A stretch of DNA of 5,651 nt, from contig JARDZQ010000189.1 of the NCBI GenBank assembly GCA_029240775.1, positions 1 through 5,651 on the forward strand, given 5' to 3'. A program made the translations under genes and the position numbers. Shown piece by piece: positions 1-4,917 of the stretch; position 1 is the first letter of the stretch, and every line of letters begins with the position of its first letter. This stretch comes from Rubrobacteraceae bacterium (GTDB lineage: Bacteria > Actinomycetota > Rubrobacteria > Rubrobacterales > Rubrobacteraceae). Under the pieces are notes generated by a model. It ran no database searches, was not told the DNA's origin, and saw only the letters and a list, made by a program, of their open reading frames with translations.

Positions 1-159
1 CTCTCTGCCATGACCGTCCAGGAAGCCACAGCTCGGCTCCCCGTGGCAGAGCTTCGCGCGAGGGTGTCCCGGCTCACCAGCGATCTGGATCGGGAGTTGG
101 CTTCGCAAGGCGAGTTCCGGATCTCCAAACACACCGGCATGTTCTTAGCCCGCCGTTAG
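1..159 (+). CDS. C-terminal end of an uncharacterised protein (or a complete 49-residue protein)
   Basis: An open frame enters from the left edge and ends at TAG (157-159). An ATG at 10-12 could start a complete 49-residue protein, but no Shine-Dalgarno sequence is visible in the nine bases before it, so a longer gene truncated by the window is at least as likely. The third codon positions are about three quarters G/C, which fits real coding sequence here. The visible product has an amphipathic, charged helical stretch (about residues 5-35 from that ATG) followed by a short tail ending GMFLARR. The segment MTVQEATARLP superficially recalls Phd/YefM antitoxin N-termini, but the rest does not follow that family, so I assign no function. 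It ends 4 nt before the next gene and is probably cotranscribed with it. Confidence 0.55.
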   Translation, partial: LSAMTVQEATARLPVAELRARVSRLTSDLDRELASQGEFRISKHTGMFLARR

Positions 160-163
160 CACG

Positions 164-1348
164 GTGGAGATCTTGATCGCAGAGCACCTCGATGACCCCG
201 AAGACGGCTTCGGCTTGCAGCAGGCGGTGCTCGAGGAGGTAGCTTCCGGCGGGCGCGGGCCGACCGCCCTTGCGTGGACCTCCTCGCCCTACCTCGGCGT
301 CACCCGCTCGGAGACGCTCCTACCCGGCTTCGGAGAAGCGGCAAGGACAGCGGAGAGCCTCGGGATCCCTATCCTGGTCCGCAACTCGGGCGGCGGCGCC
401 GTGGCGGCGAACGAAGGCTCGATCTCCTTCTCCCTCACCTTCCCCGTTCGAGACCTCCGCCACGGCCTCTACGAACGCTACACAGAAGGCGTAGACCTCG
501 TAGCTTCAGCCCTCCAGCGTCTTGGCGTGCCGGCAGAAGGCGGAGAGGTCGAGGGCGAGTTCTGTCCCGGCGCCCACTCGGTCCGCTCCGGCGGGCCGCG
601 GGGCGTCAAGCACGCCGGGCTCGCCCAGCGCGTGACGCGCCGCGCCGCCCGCCTGGAGGCTCTGATCCTGGTCGCACAGACAGAGGAACTCGTCCGCGTC
701 CTCCAGACGTTCTACGGCACCCTGGGCCTCCCCTTCCGGCCCGACAGCATCGGAGACCTCCCGGCCACGGTACCCCGGGACCCGCCGGGTCTTGCCGCGA
801 TCTTCGCGGCGCTCACGCGCGGCTACCCCGAGAAACGCAAGCGGGAAGTGGCGATCAGGGGCACGATACTGGGTGCGGTCATACTCCTGATCTTCGCGTT
901 CGCGGGAGACGCGCTGCTCGGTGCCCTGGGAATCGGACTCCCCGCCTTCCGGACGGCAGGCGGCATACTACTCTTCCTCCTCTCGCTGGACATGATCTTC
1001 GCGAGCCCCACAGGGCTGCGCTCCCGTACCGTTCGCGAGCAGGAGGAGATCTCCTACGAGCACGACGTATCTGTGTTCCCGCTCGCCATCCCCCTGATCG
1101 CCGGACCGGGGGCTATCACGACGGTTCTCCTCTACACCGGCGGAAGAGACCTGGCGGGGACCGCCGTATTCGTCGGGGTCCTCCTCGCGGTTCTGCTCAT
1201 CACCCTCGTCGCTCTTCTCCTCGCGTCCCGCATCATGCGCCTCTTCGGCGAGACCGGATCCAACGTCCTCACCCGCGTCCTCGGTGTCCTCCTCGCCGCC
1301 CTCGCTGTCCAGTTCGTCTTCGACGGCCTCGAGTCGATCCTCGCGTAG
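164..1348 (+). CDS. Fusion protein: lipoate ligase/octanoyltransferase-like domain joined to a MarC-family membrane domain lacking its first helix
   Basis: Residues 1 to ~205 resemble the biotin/lipoate A/B transferase fold (LplA/LipM type), which attaches lipoyl or octanoyl groups to lysines of carrier domains. Visible motifs are RNSGGGAV (73-80), then EGSISFSLTF, and GVKHAGLAQR (147-156), where K149 fits the conserved lysine. C134, in EFCPGAHSV, could match the nucleophilic cysteine of LipM-type octanoyltransferases. Residues ~206-394 match MarC/YchE integral membrane proteins of unknown transport role: DPPGL (206-210), helices at about 229-257, 262-279, 304-325, 332-355 and 367-389, and the signature PLAIPLIAGPGAITT (306-320). 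A normal MarC (~200 residues, six helices) begins with a helix just before DPPG; here that helix is replaced by the soluble domain. The GTG start at 164 gives the family's usual N-terminus, although no clear ribosome binding site is seen. This looks like a deletion fusion of two formerly separate genes; either half may be impaired, and an assembly misjoin is possible. Confidence 0.8.
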   Translation: MEILIAEHLDDPEDGFGLQQAVLEEVASGGRGPTALAWTSSPYLGVTRSETLLPGFGEAARTAESLGIPILVRNSGGGAVAANEGSISFSLTFPVRDLRHGLYERYTEGVDLVASALQRLGVPAEGGEVEGEFCPGAHSVRSGGPRGVKHAGLAQRVTRRAARLEALILVAQTEELVRVLQTFYGTLGLPFRPDSIGDLPATVPRDPPGLAAIFAALTRGYPEKRKREVAIRGTILGAVILLIFAFAGDALLGALGIGLPAFRTAGGILLFLLSLDMIFASPTGLRSRTVREQEEISYEHDVSVFPLAIPLIAGPGAITTVLLYTGGRDLAGTAVFVGVLLAVLLITLVALLLASRIMRLFGETGSNVLTRVLGVLLAALAVQFVFDGLESILA

Positions 1349-1384
1349 GACTCCTAAACCGCAAGGATTGCGGGACAGGGCGTT

Positions 1385-1390
1385 TATACT
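1385..1390 (+). promoter_or_regulatory. Putative -10 box (TATACT) of a leaderless promoter
   Basis: TATACT lies in the 48-nt gap between two genes and ends 6 nt before the A of the hydrolase ATG at 1397. A start site 7 nt downstream of the box would fall on that A, giving a leaderless mRNA. This agrees with the absence of any Shine-Dalgarno sequence before that ATG. No good -35 hexamer is seen at 16-18 nt; TTGCGG (1368-1373) is too close, with an 11-nt spacer. The call rests on position and the -10 match only. Confidence 0.45.
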
Positions 1391-1396
1391 CTCTGC

Positions 1397-2113
1397 ATGG
1401 CACAAGATCCCATAGTACTTGTCGGAGGGTTGGTCTCTTGGCCGGGGAGGTATCGGGCTCTCGCGGAAGCCCTGCGTGAGATCTCGGGCTCCGAGGTGTA
1501 TACGGCTCCTCTTACGCCCCTGGACTGGTTGCTCGCCCGCGCCCGCGGCTACGGCCAGCTCGTCTTCGAGGTCGCGAGCGTCGTGGACCGGGCGCTCCTG
1601 GAGAGCGAGTCGGACAAGGCAGTCCTCGTGGGACACTCCTTGGGCGGCATCGCCTGCAGGGTGTATCTCGGTGGAGAGCCCCCCTTCGGCGGACGCCGCT
1701 ACTCAGGGCACCGGCGAGTGTCGCGCCTGATCACCCTGGGCACACCTCACGTCGCCGTCGAGAGAAAAAGTCTCACTCTAATTAGGAGGGTTAATGATCT
1801 CTTTCCCGGCACCCTGCACGGTCCGGCAGGTCTCGGGTACCTCTCAGTCGCGGGGGCGGCCGCCGACGGGGCGAGTTCCCTCCGCGCGCGCAGGAGGTAC
1901 GAGCGCTTCGTCGAGGATGGGCGGGTGGTCGGAGACGGGGTCGTGCCGGTGGACTCGGCGCTGCTTTCCGGCTCGGAGACACTCGTCCTCGACGACATCT
2001 ACCACAACGGGTTCTACGCGCGGTGGTACGGCTCGGACAGAGAGACGGTCGAGCGCTGGTGGCCGGAGGAGTTACGCGTGAGCGCGAAACTTGTGGGCGA
2101 GCAGCGTGCATAG
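1397..2113 (+). CDS. Alpha/beta-hydrolase, lipase/PGAP1-like
   Basis: This is a 238-residue cytosolic hydrolase with no signal peptide. The N-terminus IVLVGGLVSWPGRY (6-19) fits the first strand and oxyanion-hole loop. The nucleophile elbow GHSLGG is at 79-84, with Ser81. RLITLGTPH (110-118) is a conserved strand and loop of lipase-like esterases. GDGVVPVDSALL (179-190) probably supplies the acid, Asp180, and His203 in DDIYHNGF is the likely catalytic base, so the triad appears complete. The layout matches bacterial, cyanobacterial and plastid proteins annotated as PGAP1-like or lipase-like alpha/beta-hydrolases, which act on ester bonds of lipid-like substrates; the exact substrate cannot be read from sequence. 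It is the first gene of a probable four-gene operon. The ATG has no Shine-Dalgarno sequence, but a -10-like TATACT lies 6 nt upstream, suggesting leaderless translation. Confidence 0.85.
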   Translation: MAQDPIVLVGGLVSWPGRYRALAEALREISGSEVYTAPLTPLDWLLARARGYGQLVFEVASVVDRALLESESDKAVLVGHSLGGIACRVYLGGEPPFGGRRYSGHRRVSRLITLGTPHVAVERKSLTLIRRVNDLFPGTLHGPAGLGYLSVAGAAADGASSLRARRRYERFVEDGRVVGDGVVPVDSALLSGSETLVLDDIYHNGFYARWYGSDRETVERWWPEELRVSAKLVGEQRA

Positions 2114-2142
2114 TAGCCTCCGAAGTCCGTCACGTACGTTCT

Positions 2143-2148
2143 GGGGAG
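2143..2148 (+). promoter_or_regulatory. Ribosome binding site deciding the flavin reductase start
   Basis: GGGGAG stands 6 nt before the ATG at 2155 and selects it over the in-frame upstream codons inside the hydrolase gene. Confidence 0.6.
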
Positions 2149-2154
2149 ACGAAG

Positions 2155-2784
2155 ATGCCGGCTGACGAGCCGCGTGGCACAGACGAAAGCGGGTGGGAGG
2201 TCCTCGAGGCCAGCGCGGACGCCTTGAGAGGTGCGATGCGCCTCTTCCCCACCGGCGTCACCGTGGTCACCTCAGGCCAGGAGGAACGTGCGGAAGGGAT
2301 GACGGCGAACGCGGTGATCTCGGTCTCTTTAGACCCTCTGCTCGTCCTTGTCAGCGTCCACAAGGAGGCCCGCCTCAACCCCCGCATCCGTGAAGAGGGG
2401 TACTTCGCGGCCAATATCCTGGCCGCGGATCAAGAAGGTTTATCCAGGCTCTTCGCTTCGCCGGAGCGGTCCAGCGGGCTGCCGGCGATACATTCGTTGG
2501 GCGGCGGGTACGGCTCGACCGGAGCGCCGCTCGCGGCGGGAGCGCTCGCGGTCATCGAGTGCCAGCTCGAGGAGGTCTATCCCGGCGGCGACCATGACCT
2601 CTTCGTAGGACGGGTCGTCGTAGTCAGGATGGGCGATACGCGTAAGGACCCCCTGATCTACCACGAAGGCGGATACACTACCCCGAGGCCCGTAGAGCGA
2701 CCCGGCGAGGCCGGCGCCTTCGTGGACTCCGTCCGCGGCTTCGACGTCCGCCTGCAGCGTCTGAGGGACAGAAAGCGCCGCTAG
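2155..2784 (+). CDS. Flavin reductase-like FMN-binding split-barrel protein
   Basis: The 209-residue product has the order of motifs typical of the flavin reductase-like domain (HpaC/short-chain flavin reductase type): FPTGVTVVTS (30-39), then GMTANAVISVSLDPLLVLVSV (47-67), FAANILAADQEGLSRLFAS (83-101), a hydrophobic strand with DHDLFVGRVVVV (145-156) and PLIYHEGGY (165-173). Such proteins bind FMN or FAD and use NAD(P)H to supply reduced flavin to a partner monooxygenase, or act as flavin-dependent oxidoreductases. No partner oxygenase is present in the window, so the pathway is unknown. The frame is open from 2023, but the ATG at 2155 is chosen because GGGGAG (2143-2148) lies 6 nt before it and because the N-terminus then has normal family length; the upstream part overlaps the hydrolase gene. 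The arginine-rich C-terminal tail (about 185-209) is probably disordered. The gap to the hydrolase gene is 41 nt. Confidence 0.88.
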   Translation: MPADEPRGTDESGWEVLEASADALRGAMRLFPTGVTVVTSGQEERAEGMTANAVISVSLDPLLVLVSVHKEARLNPRIREEGYFAANILAADQEGLSRLFASPERSSGLPAIHSLGGGYGSTGAPLAAGALAVIECQLEEVYPGGDHDLFVGRVVVVRMGDTRKDPLIYHEGGYTTPRPVERPGEAGAFVDSVRGFDVRLQRLRDRKRR

Positions 2785-2789
2785 CTTCC

Positions 2790-2795
2790 GGAGGG
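2790..2795 (+). promoter_or_regulatory. Ribosome binding site deciding a TTG start
   Basis: GGAGGG lies in the 16-nt gap after the flavin reductase stop, 5 nt before TTG at 2801. This strong match supports the rare TTG codon as the initiator of the next gene. Confidence 0.7.
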
Positions 2796-2800
2796 CAGCC

Positions 2801-3073
2801 TTGCAGAAGGTGGAACTGAGAATACAACTCAAACACCTCTACAAGGTCCGCTGGCACGTCGCGCAGATGTTGCCCCGCCTGCAACTGAGCTCCGACGAGA
2901 GCAGGATCGTCAAGACCTTCTCCATGCAGGCGCTCGCCGAGCTGGCCGAAGACGACGCGAGCTTGCGGGCCCGGGTGGTCGCTTTAGGCGAAGATCTAAG
3001 CAAAACAGGTGGTCCCGCCATGAGAACCCGCGGCCGGAAGCTGCTGGACAGGTTGAACGAGGCCAACCAGTGA
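2801..3073 (+). CDS. Short HEAT-repeat-like protein
   Basis: This gene encodes 90 residues from a TTG start backed by GGAGGG 5 nt upstream. The product is entirely helical in character, with no signal peptide and no cysteines. Segments KVRWHVAQMLPRL (15-27), IVKTFSMQALAELAEDD (36-52) and a closing GGPAMRTRGRKLLDRL (70-85) have the paired-helix, alanine/leucine-rich pattern of HEAT or adaptin-like repeats, which normally serve as protein-binding scaffolds rather than enzymes. From my memory of such proteins, the first and second helical blocks are usually separated by an extra helix and loop; here only SSDES (30-34) joins them, suggesting an internal shortening, and the protein is much smaller than usual. 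It sits 16 nt after the flavin reductase gene and 14 nt before the methyltransferase gene, so it is almost certainly cotranscribed with them. The partner is unknown. Confidence 0.7.
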   Translation: MQKVELRIQLKHLYKVRWHVAQMLPRLQLSSDESRIVKTFSMQALAELAEDDASLRARVVALGEDLSKTGGPAMRTRGRKLLDRLNEANQ

Positions 3074-3087
3074 GGACCGGTCCGTAG

Positions 3088-3918
3088 ATGTTTCGGCAGG
3101 GACTGCTCCACATCGTACGGCCCCGTCCCTCAGATACGCGGGGGCTCCTCTACGCCGGGGGGATCGACGCGGAAGGCATGATCGTTGGCGGCAAGGTCCG
3201 CTCCCCCACCTCCGGCGAGGTCTACGAGGTAAAGAACGGCTACCTCGACCTGCTAGAGACCCGCCTCGGCGCGGCCAACGTCGCCAACCTCACCAACTTC
3301 ATCCCCGGCGCCGGGCGCGGCTACGAACCCCTGTGGCGCGTACACTCCCTCGGTTTGCTCACAGGCGAGCCCTTCTCGACGGAGCGGGAGCTCCGGATCA
3401 TCTCAGAACTGGTCGGCGTATACCGCGGCGGCCTGTACCTCGACGTTGGCTGCTCCGCTGGCCTCTACGCTCGCGGGCTCGCTCGTGCCATCGGCGACAA
3501 GGGAGACGTGATCGGCATAGACATATCCCCTTCCATGCTCAAAGAAGCCGACAGCCGCGCTCGCAAGATCGGCGCCAGGGCCTCATTCGCCCGGGCGGAC
3601 GCCCATAATCTTCCGTTCGCCGAGGCCAGCTTCTCCGGTGTCGTCTGCGGCGGCACGTTGAACGAGCTCGGAGACCCGGCCCGCGCCCTGCGCGAGACAC
3701 GACGCGTCCTCCGGGTTGGAGGACGCGTCGCTATCATGGGCATCCTGCGTGCCGAAACCCCGCACGGGCGGCGTCTCCAGCGCTTTCTCTCGTCCGGCGG
3801 CGTCCGGTTCTTCGAGCCCGACGAGCTGCGCAGCGTGCTCGATCACGCGGGCTTAGAGACCGACCCGTTACGGACGTACGGCACGGTCTTCTTCGCGGGT
3901 GCCACCAGCCGGGGTTGA
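3088..3918 (+). CDS. Class I SAM-dependent methyltransferase
   Basis: This 276-residue protein has a clear Rossmann-type methyltransferase core. Motif I is YLDVGCSAGLYARGLA (117-132), the acidic SAM-ribose contact is in VIGIDISPSML (141-151, D145), ADAHNLPF (170-177) is the adenine-contact motif, and the strand VVCGGTLNEL followed by DPARALRETRRVLRVGGRVAI (195-215) completes the UbiE-like pattern. The ~100-residue N-terminal region resembles that of RlmA-like and plant plastoglobule methyltransferases. It includes SPTSGEVYEVKNGYLDLL (39-56), which looks like the last half of a small zinc ribbon with serines or threonines where cysteines are usual. The substrate cannot be inferred; small isoprenoid quinones or other metabolites are family possibilities. 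The start at ATG 3088 follows the upstream stop by 14 nt, with GAGGA (3072-3076) 11 nt before it as a loosely spaced ribosome binding site. It is the last gene of the + strand operon. Confidence 0.87.
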   Translation: MFRQGLLHIVRPRPSDTRGLLYAGGIDAEGMIVGGKVRSPTSGEVYEVKNGYLDLLETRLGAANVANLTNFIPGAGRGYEPLWRVHSLGLLTGEPFSTERELRIISELVGVYRGGLYLDVGCSAGLYARGLARAIGDKGDVIGIDISPSMLKEADSRARKIGARASFARADAHNLPFAEASFSGVVCGGTLNELGDPARALRETRRVLRVGGRVAIMGILRAETPHGRRLQRFLSSGGVRFFEPDELRSVLDHAGLETDPLRTYGTVFFAGATSRG

Positions 3919-4071
3919 TCGCCCTCTCGTTGGGGTCCCGAGCCCACACGTAGGGTACCTTCAACATCGATCCCTCACCACGCAGGTCGTGTTCCGTGCT
4001 TGCCAAGGCACCTTCCACCAGCAACCATACAGCGGTCGTGTAGCGGATCTATGCCAAATCCGGGCGAGATA
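3919..4071. other. Intergenic stretch between convergent genes, no gene recognised
   Basis: About 150 nt between the methyltransferase stop and the hairpin at 4072. I see no tRNA, no strong hairpin followed by a T-run on the + strand, and no supported gene. A minus-strand frame starting with TTG at 4024 crosses it but has no ribosome binding site and runs antisense into the methyltransferase gene. Confidence 0.5.
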
Positions 4072-4101
4072 AAGGGCTGGGGCTACAAGGCCCCAACCCT
4101 T
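4072..4101 (-). terminator. Hairpin terminator for the minus-strand small membrane gene
   Basis: The arms 4072-4083 and 4090-4101 pair over 12 positions around a 6-nt loop (4084-4089). On the minus strand the only imperfection is a permissible U-G pair; on the plus strand the same position is a C/A mismatch. On the minus strand the stem is followed by TTTATCT, a modest T-tract, and it begins 23 nt beyond the stop codon of the small membrane gene. These points favour the minus strand, although it may also slow transcription arriving from the methyltransferase side. Confidence 0.7.
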
Positions 4102-4124
4102 CTAGCCCTGTGATGCGCTGTCGC

Positions 4125-4316
4125 TCAGGCATGCGGCCTGGGCGTCCGGTCCGAGCTGAAAGCGCGGAAGACCAGGAACAACCCGATCAGCACCACTACT
4201 ATCGGTATGATCACGTCCCCGATCGCGAAAACCCCCAGTGCCTCGAGCAACAGCAGCCCGCCAACGACGACCAACAGAAAGCCCCAGAAGAGCTCGCTCG
4301 GGTTTAGCCCTCTCAT
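4125..4316 (-). CDS. Small two-helix membrane protein, LiaI/LiaF-like (DUF5668 type)
   Basis: The product has 63 residues. A short polar start (MRGLNPSE) leads into a first membrane helix LFWGFLLVVVGGLLLLEAL (9-27), then the turn GVFAIGD (28-34) and a second helix VIIPIVVVLIGLFLVFRAF (35-53), ending in a basic, proline-containing tail. The pattern of an LFWG start, a glycine-rich helix, a GD or G-W turn and an IGL helix is that of the LiaI-LiaF-like transmembrane region found in small bacterial envelope proteins; the role in most species is unknown, though relatives take part in envelope stress sensing. The frame is open upstream to 4439, but the ATG at 4316 is preferred because AGGAGGTGA precedes it at ideal spacing and the extra upstream residues are charged and not membrane-like. 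It is followed by a hairpin terminator. About 214 nt separate it from rbsD, so it may have its own promoter. Confidence 0.75.
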   Translation of the reverse strand: MRGLNPSELFWGFLLVVVGGLLLLEALGVFAIGDVIIPIVVVLIGLFLVFRAFSSDRTPRPHA

Positions 4317-4321
4317 CTCGG

Positions 4322-4330
4322 TCACCTCCT
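4322..4330 (-). promoter_or_regulatory. Near-perfect Shine-Dalgarno sequence deciding the small membrane protein start
   Basis: On the minus strand this reads AGGAGGTGA, complementary to the 16S rRNA 3' end, and it ends 5 nt before the ATG at 4316. It is the strongest ribosome binding site in the window and fixes the start of the 63-residue gene. Confidence 0.8.
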
Positions 4331-4374
4331 CTCTTCCTGCCTCTGCTTCTCCAGCGTGCTTCCACGCCCTCCTC

Positions 4375-4386
4375 CACTCTAGAGTG
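4375..4386. repeat. 12-bp perfect palindrome upstream of the small membrane gene
   Basis: CACTCTAGAGTG is an exact palindrome about 60 nt upstream of the ATG at 4316. On the minus strand it overlaps TACACT (4388-4383), which could be a -10 box, although no matching -35 hexamer is seen. It could be a small operator; nothing identifies the regulator. Confidence 0.35.
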
Positions 4387-4530
4387 TACTCCCGGGGTAT
4401 CTGGGCGTCGTGAGCAAGATAGATCAAACGCCTAGACAAGTTGTGCTAACTCTGCTTCGGGGGAGACGTCTTCACGCCGGAGCTCGTAGAATCCGATCGT
4501 TTGCGTTCTCGAGGCTCGCAGCCCCTGATC

Positions 4531-4917
4531 CTAGAATGGCACCCCGCAACGGAGGATTACGTTGGAGTAGGGCGTGGCCTCGCCGGTACGGACCACGAGC
4601 TTCGTCCCCTCGACCATGCGCTTGAGCTCTTCGTGCGAAACGAAGCCGAGGTCGGGCAGCCGGGACGTGAGGAGTTCGTAGGAGCGTGGGTTCCTCTCCA
4701 CCTCCTCGGCGGCGGTGGCGCCCTCGACAACCAGCTCTTCTAGCAGTCCGGAGAGCACAGTCTCGAAGCTCGGGACTCCGAATCGGAAGGCGAGGTCAAC
4801 GACCTCGGGACCGGGAGGTATCGGCAGGCCGGCGTCGCAGACCACGACATGGTCCGTATGGCCTAGCCTGGCCAGGGCGCCGGCGAGCTCGGCGTTTATG
4901 ATGCCCTCCCGTTTCAC
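4531..4917 (-). CDS. rbsD: D-ribose pyranase
   Basis: The product has 128 residues, close to the family's usual ~130. RbsD is a cytosolic ring-forming enzyme that interconverts the beta-pyranose and furanose forms of D-ribose, supplying the furanose that ribokinase uses. Diagnostic segments are the N-terminal GIINAELAGALARLGHTD (5-22) with catalytic His20, CDAGLPIPPG (27-36), FGVPSFETVL (46-55), an acidic-helix region with VEGATAAEEVE (64-74), and the C-terminal VVRTGEATPYSNVIL (108-122), which forms the sugar-binding end. All expected motifs are present. The start is GTG at 4917, which overlaps the rbsK stop as GTGA, with GGAG (4926-4923) 5 nt upstream, so translation is probably coupled to rbsK. 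No convincing terminator is seen in the ~215 nt between its stop and the next minus-strand gene. Confidence 0.95.
   Translation of the reverse strand: MKREGIINAELAGALARLGHTDHVVVCDAGLPIPPGPEVVDLAFRFGVPSFETVLSGLLEELVVEGATAAEEVERNPRSYELLTSRLPDLGFVSHEELKRMVEGTKLVVRTGEATPYSNVILRCGVPF

Noticed and set aside
769..779. GGTACCCCGGG at the fusion junction resembles a cloning polylinker fragment
   Set aside because: It differs from the common polylinker order, has no further vector sequence on either side, and such GC palindromes are expected at this base composition. It is noted only because it coincides with the junction.
274..1479. A long plus-strand open frame (about 400 codons) overlapping the fusion gene
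   Set aside because: Its translation is an arginine/proline-rich run without domains, typical of an alternative frame of high-GC DNA; the overlapping frame has clear LplA and MarC motifs.
968..1636. Minus-strand open frame of about 222 codons, very rich in Glu and Asp
   Set aside because: It is antisense to the MarC half and the hydrolase gene; the acidic composition is the mirror of the leucine/valine-rich coding strand, and no family is recognisable.
1778..1796. AT-rich patch with AGGAGGG followed by ATG inside the hydrolase gene, as if a small gene began there
   Set aside because: The frame starting there lacks protein-like composition, and the hydrolase frame continues through it with family-like residues (RRVNDLFPG) and intact downstream catalytic residues.
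3734..4024. Minus-strand frame from TTG 4024 across the gap after the methyltransferase gene
   Set aside because: The part in the gap (containing STEHDLRGEGSMLKVPYV) looks mildly protein-like, but there is no ribosome binding site and two thirds of the frame is antisense to the methyltransferase gene. I could not place it in any family.
4317..4439. Longer N-terminus for the small membrane protein (up to 4439)
   Set aside because: The near-perfect Shine-Dalgarno sequence lies inside this extension and points to the ATG at 4316; the extension is charged and lacks its own ribosome binding site.
4440..4530. Possible terminator after rbsD
   Set aside because: Only short stems such as GGCTGCGAGCC and the palindrome AGACGTCT are present, with no T-run; not enough to call a terminator.
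4410..4625. Plus-strand frame starting GTGAGCAAG in the gap upstream of the small membrane gene
   Set aside because: Third codon positions are only about half G/C, unlike the real genes here, and it runs antisense into rbsD.
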